Positions 8,896 through 16,579 of a stretch of 24,172 nucleotides of DNA are shown piece after piece (positions within the stretch are counted from its first letter, which is position 1; every line of letters begins with the position of its first letter). A model generated the notes under the pieces. That model did no database searches. It was not told the DNA's origin and worked only from the letters and a program-made list of their open reading frames with translations. The stretch comes from Jimgerdemannia flammicorona (lineage: Eukaryota; Mucoromycota; Endogonomycetes; Endogonales; Endogonaceae), in the NCBI GenBank assembly GCA_003990745.1, contig RBNI01001135.1, positions 1 through 24,172 on the forward strand, written 5' to 3'. Both the position numbers and the translations under genes were made by a program.

Positions 8896-9569
8896 TCAAC
8901 TACTATCTATTGAAGTCCACTTAGTAATAGTAGCTTAGTTTTAACAAATGAAACCACATATCTATTATCTTATCTGAGTAAGAGAAGATATCCTCCTTCA
9001 ATTATATTAATAAAGAAGTCTTGACATATCTATCTGTAGAAAAAAAAATATATATATATATATATACCTATCTATAGATATCAATAATCTGATATTCAAG
9101 CCATCAATAGAACTCTAAAAAAAGTATCACTTACTTCTGACTGAAGAATGAATCTATGACTAGATATTACTAATTCATATTTCTATTCAAAACCTGGTCT
9201 TTGAAGTAATAATAATCTCTAAGAAATAATACTGAGATATTTTAAACTACTGATAGATATCTATGTGGAAGAAGTTTTTGAATTTTTGAGAAATAGTAAG
9301 CTCTTTTCAGTGAGACTGATGATATCAGAGAGGAGACTCAATAATCAAAGTCATTGATATTAAGACAACTCTAACTAAGAATTAGCAATAATAGATACAG
9401 AAGTTGATAGAAGAATATAAAGATATATTTACTACTATATATAATAACTTTTCACCATATCAATATAAAGAATATGCAATATATATATGTAAGAGATATC
9501 AAATCAATCTAACAATATCTCTACTGAATACCATACTACTTAATTGAGTTTGAATAATAATATATAGAT

Positions 9570-10164
9570 GAAATACTATAAAATAGAGTTATCAGACCCT
9601 CATCAAGCCCCTGGATTTTACCAGCAATTATAGTACCAAAGAAAGGAGAATAGAGACTAGTTATAGACTTCAGAAAACTTAACAAGATTACTATAGAAGA
9701 TGTCTATCTATTGCCAAGAATTGATGACCTCCTTAATGCTCTCAGTAAAGTCAAGTACATACCTACTACTGATCAGTTTCAAGGATTCTAAGTAATATCT
9801 ATTACCAAGAATGATATCTGTAAGACAGCCTTCATCACTAGATAAGGATAATATAAATATCTCTGAATATTATTTAGACTTTGCAATATACTTATCTTAT
9901 TCCAACAAATGATCTTATTGGAAGAAATGTGCAGATGATATAATTATCTACTCTGAGATATTTGAATAATACCTACAAGACCTCTATGAAGTATTTGATA
10001 TCATTCAAAACTCAGAACTCAGACTCAATGCTAAGAAGTACTTCTTTGGAAAACACTAAGTCAAATATCTGAGATATATAATTTCAGCTCAAGAAACTTC
10101 TACTGACCTATATAAGGTAGAGAAAGTCAAGAACTATCCAACTCTTATCTCTACAAAGAAAGTC
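9570..10164 (+). pseudogene. Reverse transcriptase domain of element B, interrupted before RNase H
   Basis: Decoded RT blocks are SSPWILPAIIVPKKGE, LVIDFRKLNKITIEDVY, LLPRIDDLLNAL, STTDQFQGF-like text near 9760, KTAFITR, and CADDIIIYSEIFE near 9930-9970. The last is the YxDD catalytic box with its Tyr replaced by Cys. It is followed by LRLNAKKYFFGKH and KVKNYPTLISTKKVLSF. A short deletion (about nine residues) seems to lie just before the ADD box. The domain ends at the LINE insertion at 10181. The next expected residues (a YYQQFI-like block) resume at about 12886 on the other side. Confidence 0.8.
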
Positions 10165-10180
10165 CTATCTTTTCTTATAT
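10165..10180 (+). repeat. Target-site duplication, left copy, of the minus-strand LINE
   Basis: CTATCTTTTCTTATAT at this place matches CTATCTTTCCTTATAT at 12860-12875 with one transition. Removing 10181-12875 restores the RT to RNase H reading of element B. This is the expected footprint of target-primed retrotransposition. Confidence 0.75.
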
Positions 10181-11145
10181 ATATATATATATATATAGTT
10201 ACTTAGACTCTGCCATTTATTACCAGTCTATTAATAAGGTTACAGTATCTCCTCTCACTATTCAATCTCTATAGGGGAGTCTCTCCCCATATCATTATGA
10301 ATAAAGACCACCTTCTCACTCACTACTCCCACCCTCCCCTCACTCTGCCTATAGATCTTCACTAAGCAATGTCTTTGACTACTCTGCAACCCCCAACCAA
10401 GCCACCAGCCTATCAAGATGTCTTCCATAAGGCTATACCAATGCAACAACTAGTCCCCCAAGCCCAGTCTCCTCCTATCTTCAAAAACAAATAGTCAGTA
10501 GCTGGCCAGCCCCACCCAAATTGCCAAAACCCAGCCTAAGGTAAGCTACTTCTTTCCCACCCCCCCCACCAGTCTATCTCTCAAATCCTTCCACCAATTC
10601 TGTGTACCATCTCCCTTATATACTACCTCCAAATGATCCCCAATAGCTCTCCAAAAGTCACCAAGTATCTCATACTCTCCTAGCCAATGTTCAGACATCT
10701 GTATATATCCCTCTTCCTGCCCTACATTGTGGTACTCCTCACAGTCAAAGCAACCCCCCTTGATAAGGTGACCTGAGCAGAAGTTGAGCATTATATTCCT
10801 CCTCAGCATATACTACCAGACCACCCAGTACTTCAGCAGCATCTACCTCCTCACCTTGGCACTCTAGGCCCACATGCCATACTAGTTTCACTCTTTTCTG
10901 ATGTCCACTCTCTGCCATCTGCAAGGCCACAGATCCTGGCCTTGTCTCCTTTAGCAATCTATCCCATCACTAATATCAAACTCAATTAAGAGAATGTCTC
11001 CCAGCAATACTTGGTCCCATCTCTATATTGCCAGGTCCCTCTCCTTTATTACTCTGTCAATGAATTCCAATACAGTGTACCCCCTCTGCTACTCTCTACC
11101 AGAAGCCTTTGTATCGCAATTATGCAGTATTCCAAAGCCCAATCA

Positions 11146-11162
11146 ATGATAGGAGATCTCCT
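11146..11162. repeat. 17-bp target-site duplication, left copy, of the retrocopy
   Basis: ATGATAGGAGATCTCCT occurs here and again, without mismatch, at 12355-12371. The last T merges with the poly-T run. Both copies lie in LINE sequence that joins up when the intervening 1.19 kb is removed. Confidence 0.9.
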
Positions 11163-11184
11163 TTTTTTTTTTTTTTTTTTTTTT
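11162..11184 (-). repeat. Poly-A tail of the retrocopy (T run on the plus strand)
   Basis: Twenty-three T residues on the plus strand at the end of the insert that carries AATAAA on the minus strand, directly after the left target duplication. The orientation is consistent with a minus-strand mRNA copy. Confidence 0.85.
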
Positions 11185-12354
11185 AATGGACTCAATGTCC
11201 TGCGGATTTTATTGAAAGAGAACCTAGACTGTATAGGCCAAAACCCTCTTCCACCACCCACTAAGCACTGCCCCCCCATTAACCTAGGCTAGCTATTGTC
11301 CAGCAGCTCGACTATACTAGGTACAGTAGGGCCTGTGTTGGCCCATACCTCATTCTGCGCACCATACTCTCCCTACCACCAGGAGAAACCCAACTATATG
11401 CCAATGACCAAAAGCACATGCCCAAGAACCCAACATATATACAAGGCCATGCCTGAGCCAAATAGAATAGCCCCTACCACCCCAAAGAGAATGACAGGTA
11501 AAGAAAAACCCTCATCAAAGCACAACATGGTGGGTAGGGCCTGGTTCTCCCAGTCGAGATAAGTAAAGGACTTATATGTGAGGTGAGAGGAGACCCCCAA
11601 TACCCCACTACTCAAGCCTGTGGGCCTCGATTACGTTTCCATATCAGCTCTTAGTTCTAGTTGAGTATAGCTAAGATGTCTGAAATAGGTAGCCTCGGGT
11701 CCCCTGACCCCCCCTGATGACTGGGGCCTAATCCGCCAACCTGCCAAAAGAAGCTGAGAGTGACACCTACCACCTAACCATGCTGTACCAATCAAAAGGC
11801 CCCACTAAAGCAGCACCTGCCCCAGCCCCAATGATCACCCCCAGCCTAGTACCTTACTGGTCCACCATTATCACCCTTTCTCCTATCTATAATGGCCATC
11901 TCCTCTCCCATCCCAACAACACCTGAAAAGCAGTCACCTATGCCAGAACCATGCTCGCCAGGAAGCTCGCCAAAGCCAGAGGGCTCCACTACAGGCACCG
12001 AGGACCTGCAGGTAACCTATACTAAGCACTTGACACCCAAGGTTAGCCAACTCTCTACATAGTCTGAGACATACCAAGACAATACTTTGTTGGCGATGGC
12101 AAAAGGAAGAAGGCACCGCACCAAAATGGATGCACTCTAGATATAGCCAAAGGTACCAGAAACCATGAAAAAGTAGAGAAGACACCGATCTAACACTGAT
12201 AAAGGGACAACTCATCACCATTGCCCTCCTCCCACTATACCCATATAGGTACAGCAATCCAACCTGAGGTAGAGGGGGTAATAATAGGGGAAAGGGGACT
12301 CAGAAGGTTGCCTACCAAACCTTGTGACCAGTAAGGTAGCAGAGAAAGGAGCTG
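11163..12354 (-). pseudogene. Retrocopy of a polyadenylated transcript (processed-pseudogene-like), source gene not recognised
   Basis: A 1.19-kb insert in the minus-strand LINE. It shows the three hallmarks of LINE-mediated retroposition: exact 17-bp flanking direct repeats, a 22-23-nt poly-A tail (T run 11162-11184 on the plus strand), and an AATAAA signal 23 nt before the tail (minus strand, 11213-11208). It keeps 14 CpGs, unlike its surroundings. No frame is open throughout. The clearest pieces are a hydrophobic stretch, LPVILFGVVGAILFGSGMAL, in an open segment of 73 codons (11615-11394), another small hydrophobic stretch GVIIGAGAGAALVGPFDWYS near 11845-11786, and an open segment of 107 codons (12257-11934) rich in Leu, Trp and Cys. 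A small membrane protein mRNA is possible but unproven; a non-coding transcript is also possible. The 5' end may be truncated. Confidence 0.7.
11208..11213 (-). promoter_or_regulatory. AATAAA polyadenylation signal of the retrocopied transcript
   Basis: TTTATT on the plus strand is AATAAA on the minus strand. It lies 23 nt upstream of the poly-A run, the canonical spacing for cleavage and polyadenylation, which supports capture of a mature 3' end. Confidence 0.75.
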
Positions 12355-12371
12355 ATGATAGGAGATCTCCT
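12355..12371. repeat. 17-bp target-site duplication, right copy, of the retrocopy
   Basis: This copy of ATGATAGGAGATCTCCT is identical to 11146-11162. It lies at the 5' end of the minus-strand insert, and the LINE ORF2 homology stops here before resuming beyond the left copy. Confidence 0.9.
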
Positions 12372-12859
12372 GTTAAGCCTCTTGGTGAGAACCTTATCTC
12401 TCAGACCTTCTGCAATAGGGGGACCCAACCACCCCCTCACAACTCCACTGCTCTCTTTAACCACCATACTCTCAAGTAGTGTAGTCTCTTCAGAAAGTTG
12501 ACCAGCCCAAGCCCTCCTCTTGCCACTAGTAAGAATAAGACCTCCCAACTAATCTGACTCCTTCTTCCAGCCCAGATCCACCTCTTGGCCAGCTTCATCA
12601 ATTGCTTCACTACCCAGGCTGGGAAGTCTAGATGATAAGCCAAATACCACAACTTTGGTAGCCAATAGATATTCAAAATCAAGACACACCCTGCTAGAGA
12701 CAAGTGGTGACTCTCTCAGCTCCACAGGACCTCCCTCCAGATTCCAACTCTGCTCTCACCAAAGTTTAGATAGTACTGATCCATATATTGACAAATAAAT
12801 ATCCAAGTACTGTACTACTTTACCAGTAGGGACAATTGTTCCAATAATATCCCCACCCT

Positions 12860-12875
12860 CTATCTTTCCTTATAT
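12860..12875 (+). repeat. Target-site duplication, right copy, of the minus-strand LINE
   Basis: CTATCTTTCCTTATAT pairs with 10165-10180, differing by one C/T. Downstream the gypsy reading resumes. Confidence 0.75.
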
Positions 12876-13420
12876 TAGTATCTTACTATTAGTAATTCAT
12901 TGTAAGATTTTCAGATAAGACAGTCCTACTATATAATATCTCTAAAAAAGACCAATTATTCTTTGAAAGAAAGAACAGTAGAAGTCATTTGACTTACTCA
13001 AGAAGGCCCTCACTAAAGCCCCTGTTTTAGTGTGATCAGACTTTGACAAACTATTTATCTTAGCAACTAATGTCTCTGCCCTTAGACTTAGATTAATTCT
13101 GTTCTAGTAAGATAACTAGAAGAAAGAATATATTATTGAGTATACTAGTAAGACCACTAATAAGATATAAGCAAACTATAGAGCTACCAAGCTGAAATAT
13201 CTTACAGTAATATAAGCTGTAAATTACTTTAGATACTACTACTTAGAAAAGAGATTTACTCTTATCACTAACTACTAAGCTCTATAATAGCTGTTCAACA
13301 AACTGAAGTCCTCAGAAATCTTTATCAGATGGATTATGTTTCTGCAAGAATATCAGTTTACTATTATCTATAAGAAAGATACTAAGAATTCCAATATTAA
13401 TATCCTATAAAGGATCCTAT
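12876..13420 (+). pseudogene. RT end and RNase H domain of element B
   Basis: After the LINE insertion the gypsy pol continues with a YYQQFIVRFSDKT-like block and then the tethered RNase H. Decoded text includes SDFDKLFILATNVSALRLRL near 13036-13100 (the family usually has TDAS; Asn here is a G-to-A change of the catalytic Asp), KKEYIIEYTSKTTNKI, ANYRATKLKYLTVI, NYFRYYYLEKRFTLIT, and NKLKSSEIFIRWIMFLQEYQ. Many TAA/TAG codons stand where Gln would be expected. The spacing is normal for Ty3/gypsy. Confidence 0.75.
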
Positions 13421-13539
13421 AAACTCAATGAGAAGAAAAGGAGCTCTCATAATAGAATACTGCTTCTCACTCACCCAAATGAACCAAGAACTATATCTTA
13501 CTCTCACCTAGAGCCTGTACTATAGGAGCTTCAAAAAAG

Positions 13540-14700
13540 AAATTCAGCCAGCTCATAAACTGTTTTTTCAAAGGAATTTTAAAAAATTTCAAAAAGACAA
13601 TAGTGAACTTTAAAGAGTAGAAAAAGATTAATATATCTGAGTTCTATAAGAAGATGAAATATTAAAGATACTCATAACCAACTATGATCAAAATATATAC
13701 TGAGGAATGAGAGCCACTATTGTAAATATTAAGAAGAGATACTGATGGCCAAAAATAAGAAAATAAATTTTAACATATATTCAACAATATGATACTTGTC
13801 AAAGATATCAATAGAAGCTAACTAATAAAACACCACTAATACTAATCATAGCACCAGTCAGAGTCTTTCAAAGACTAGAAATAGATATTATTGACCCCCT
13901 TACCAATAACTAGCTAAGAAAGATACTATATTCTCACTATTGAAGATTATCTGACAAAATGGCCTAAAGTCTTTGCCATTGAGACTACTGATGCTCAAAT
14001 AATTATTGAGATTCTGTATGATAAAATTTTCAGCTACCATGGTATTCCCAAAGAAATTATAATAGACTAGAGCTGAGAATTCATCAATAAGATCATAAAG
14101 ACCTTTGTAGATAACTTCAAGATCAAACTGCTACTAATAATAGCTTATTATCTATAAGTAAATATACTTACCAAATGAATGAACCAGACCATCAAGTGAG
14201 GCCTCAGCAAAACTAGAGATCAATTAAACCGAGATATTTACTTTTCAGCAATCTTATTCAGTATCTGTACTTTAAAGGTAACTACTATCCAACAGACCCC
14301 TTTTTATTTAATATATAGTTAAGAAACACAAGACTTTACTGAACTAATTCAGTTAGATTTAACAAAATAAGTTACTGAAGAGATCACTCAGTTATACAAA
14401 GTAAGCTAATAAGTATAAGGATTTATTGCTAAGATATAAGAGTGACAAAAAAAGTACTATAACTGTAAAGTTGACCTTGAACTCCTACTTATTGAATAAT
14501 AAGTCTTAGTATACTATATCATCATAAAAGAAAACTGGAGTGCCAAACTCAAACTAAAATAGAAAAGACCCTATCTTATATATCAGAAATTTATAAACCA
14601 TATTTACTAACTTAAGACTCTGAATAGAGTTATACTTAAAACTAAGATATACTGTAACTATATAAGTTCTTACTACTTAGTAAAAGCAAAATACATTTGA
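13540..14700 (+). pseudogene. Integrase domain of element B, catalytic Glu lost
   Basis: The zinc-binding N terminus is represented by YDTCQRYQ near 13790-13815, where the second Cys of CX2C is Tyr. The catalytic core shows LEIDIIDPL (first Asp, about 13882), ILTIEDYLTKWPKVFAIETT, SYHGIPKEIIID (second Asp, about 14066), and EFINKIIKTFVDNFKIK. The conserved TERMNQT block reads TK, stop, MNQTIK at about 14168-14190, so the catalytic Glu has become Lys and the Arg a TGA, both by transitions. Downstream text to about 14700 (ENWSAKLKLK, RPYLIYQKFINHIYQLKTLN) resembles the C-terminal region of gypsy integrases. No chromodomain was recognised. Confidence 0.8.
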
Positions 14701-15033
14701 ATAACTCCTTTTACTCCATCTATATCATCTCTTTAAAGAATAATGGATACTTTCTTTAAAACTCAAAAAAACTAACAATGTTAGAACCATTCTCAAGTCT
14801 ATCTATATAATAGATATTACTACTAGAAATTGCCTCAAATTATAGAAAAATCTATTTCCAAGAGGTTCAAACTTCCAGCTGTAACAATAAGAGCTCTTGC
14901 CCTAGATAAGGATAATCAGTCCTCACAAATATATCAAAAGTTTATCTAACAAAAGAATCAAGATCTACTATTTCTATATAACTATCACTACTGAGAATAG
15001 CTCTAATTTTACAAGAGATAGATATGATGATAT

Positions 15034-15186
15034 AGTGAGGGACAAAAATGGACCAATATTATATTATTATTATTTTATAATTTATATTTTAACCAATAAT
15101 AAAGTAATCTTATACATATCTTTAAGAAAATATATAGTTTATCTATATTTGGTTAATTAATTATTGGTCTATTTTTGTCCCTCACT
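15034..15186. repeat. Left terminal inverted repeat of the Tc1/mariner element
   Basis: It opens with AGTGAGGGACAAAAATGGAC and closes at 15163-15186 with an inverted copy of the same motif (TTGGTCTATTTTTGTCCCTC plus ACT). Its AT-rich middle, including AATAAAGTAATCTTAT and TATATAGTTTATCTATATTT, is found inverted in the right repeat. Confidence 0.85.
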
Positions 15187-15214
15187 ATTGATTTAGCCAA
15201 TTTATTTTTATTAT

Positions 15215-16244
15215 TTAATATTTTACATAACCATCCTTTACTTTAAATACTGCTACAACTCTCCTAGGCATACTCTCTATTAATTTAATACAAACATCCT
15301 TTGAAATTTCATTTCATTCCTCCCTCACTCTTTCCCAAAGCTCTTCAATTCCTTTGGGTGCTTCCTTATAAGTATTCAGCTTACTCTTTAAGTGCCACTA
15401 AAGATGTTAAATAGGGTTAAGGTTGGGTGATTGTGCTGGCCAATCCAGTAGTTGAAATCTGTTATCTTTAAGCCAACCTTTCACCATTTTGGATATATGC
15501 TTGGAGTTACCATCTTGCTGAAATATTGGTTTTTTTTTTTATCTATACTATAAAATTCAATAGTTTCTTGCAATTCTTTGTGAAGAATACTGGTGTACAG
15601 CTCCACATTCATTTTGTTGATGATTCAGCACCTATATCTGACTCTGGCTTATTATACATCCTCAAAACATCAATAATCCACTTCTGAATTTAACAGTACT
15701 GCTTATATGATATAGCTCAAGCATTTTTGCCTCTTTTTTTTTCCACACCCACAATCATCTGTCAGAGCCCAAATGGTTAATCTTTGTCTCATTTGAGAAT
15801 ATAACCTGTTTCCAGTTATCGATGGTCTAATCCTTATATCAGACAGTGAATTGATAGTAAGCCTTAATATGTCATAAGAGCAAATGTGGTTTCTTCATCT
15901 TCAGCACCAACCTCAGGCCCACTTTTTTCAGTATTCAGTGTATTATCTTAGGGCTAACGTGCATTTTGCCATCTCCTTGAAGTGCTTTCATAATGTCAGT
16001 AGCATTTTCTGCCTTTCCAATTATCACTTAATGAATGACCCATACCTCATCATGACCAGAAAGCCTATGTGGGCAGCCTCTTTTTATAATATTCATAAAT
16101 GTCTTATTGCTAGTGTATAACTCTATATATATATTTCATGGTCATCATACCAATACCCATTTGCTGTGCAATCTTGCTGGTTGTCTTGCCAGACTTCAAT
16201 TTATTTATGATAGAGTTGCAGATAGTGATCAACAGCTTTTTCAT
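15215..16244 (-). pseudogene. Tc1-type DD34E transposase, decayed
   Basis: An ATG at 16244 and a stop at 15215 give 343 codons, normal for a Tc1 transposase, but several stops and frame changes intervene. The N terminus reads MKKLLITICNSIINKLKSGK, then TTSKIAQQMG, like the helix-turn-helix DNA-binding half. The core shows QVIFSNETKINHLGS and LWVWKKKEAK (first catalytic region, Asp read as Asn) and a CIISQ block. It then shows KGWLKDNRFQLLDWPAQSPN followed by LNPI, stop, HL, the family's WPAQSPDLNPIEHLW box. Here the catalytic Glu codon is TAA. The end reads ELWERVREE and IESMPRRVVAVFKVKDGYVK. The family call is firm; the protein is dead. Confidence 0.85.
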
Positions 16245-16362
16245 TTTTAAAAAGGGTAAAAATGGTATGGGGAGGTAGAGAATATTCAAATGAATGAGTG
16301 TGTGAAGTTTTATATATCTAGTATAATTATTAAATGAGTTATAATAAAAAGATCAAGACAAT

Positions 16363-16577
16363 GGTGAGGAACAAAAATGGACCAATGATTAATTTAACTT
16401 TAAATAGTAATAACTTTATGATTAATTAACCAAATATAGATAAACTATATATTTTCTAAAAGATATAAGATTACTTTATTATTGATTAAAATATAAATTA
16501 AATAATATTTATATTTAAATTATAATGAATTTTTAAAAATATAATAATATAATATTGGTCCATTTTTGTCCCTCACT
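16363..16577. repeat. Right terminal inverted repeat of the Tc1/mariner element
   Basis: It opens at 16363 with GGTGAGGAACAAAAATGGAC, an inner copy of the end motif with one G-to-A-type change, and closes with GGTCCATTTTTGTCCCTCAC then T at 16577. Its reverse complement matches the left repeat throughout but carries about 60 bp of extra AT-rich sequence. Confidence 0.85.
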
Positions 16578-16579
16578 TA

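Larger units (their letters stand above)
10258..12850 (-). pseudogene. ORF2 C-terminal fragment of the minus-strand LINE, split by a retrocopy
   Basis: The protein can be followed from about 12850 down to a stop at 10258. After the RT-end text it reads LSLAGCVLILNIYWLPKLWY, KLAKRWIWAGRRSQISWEVL and GGLGLVNFLKRLHYLRVWWL. It breaks at 12371 and resumes at 11145 as PIIDWALEYC. The zinc region reads FDCEEYHNVGQ ... SEHWLGEYEILGDFW. Here the second and last Cys of the CX2C...HX4C pattern are Tyr while His is kept. The last residues, about MGRDSPIEIE, give the native C terminus of this LINE family. Stops and frame changes are scattered through it. Confidence 0.7.
10181..12859 (-). mobile_element. 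5'-truncated APE-type (L1-like) LINE inserted in element B
   Basis: A non-LTR retrotransposon fragment on the minus strand. Only the C-terminal part of ORF2 is present: a YLDIYL-like RT end, LSLAGCVLILNIYWLPKLWY (12640-12703), WAGRRSQISWEVL, and a zf-RVT-type region (about 10640-10800). It ends with a short 3' region and a (TA)n run (10176-10197) next to the left target duplication. It is homologous to the plus-strand LINE at 19585-24172. A 1.19-kb retrocopy interrupts it (11163-12354). Outside that insert I see one CpG in about 1.45 kb. Confidence 0.8.
15034..16577 (-). mobile_element. Tc1/mariner DNA transposon (1544 bp) inserted at the 3' LTR boundary of element B
   Basis: The element begins AGTGAGGGACAAAAATGGAC and ends with the inverted copy. 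TAT lies on each side (15031-15033 and 16578-16580), compatible with insertion at a TA-containing target, although an exact TA duplication is not clean. Its terminal inverted repeats are long (153 bp left, 215 bp right) and carry inner inverted copies of the 23-bp end motif. Between them lies one decayed transposase gene on the minus strand. I noticed two CpGs in it (near 15820 and 15958). Confidence 0.85.

Noticed and set aside
11049..11279. Minus-strand 76-codon frame with a Lys run, as a possible real protein
   Set aside because: The Lys run is the translated poly-A tail of the retrocopy. The frame merely fuses the transcript end to LINE ORF2 sequence.
15215..16244. Transposase considered as pogo/Fot1 type
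   Set aside because: The WPAQSPNLNPI box, the 343-codon length and the spacing fit Tc1-type DD34E transposases; no CENP-B-type or DDE_1 motifs were seen.
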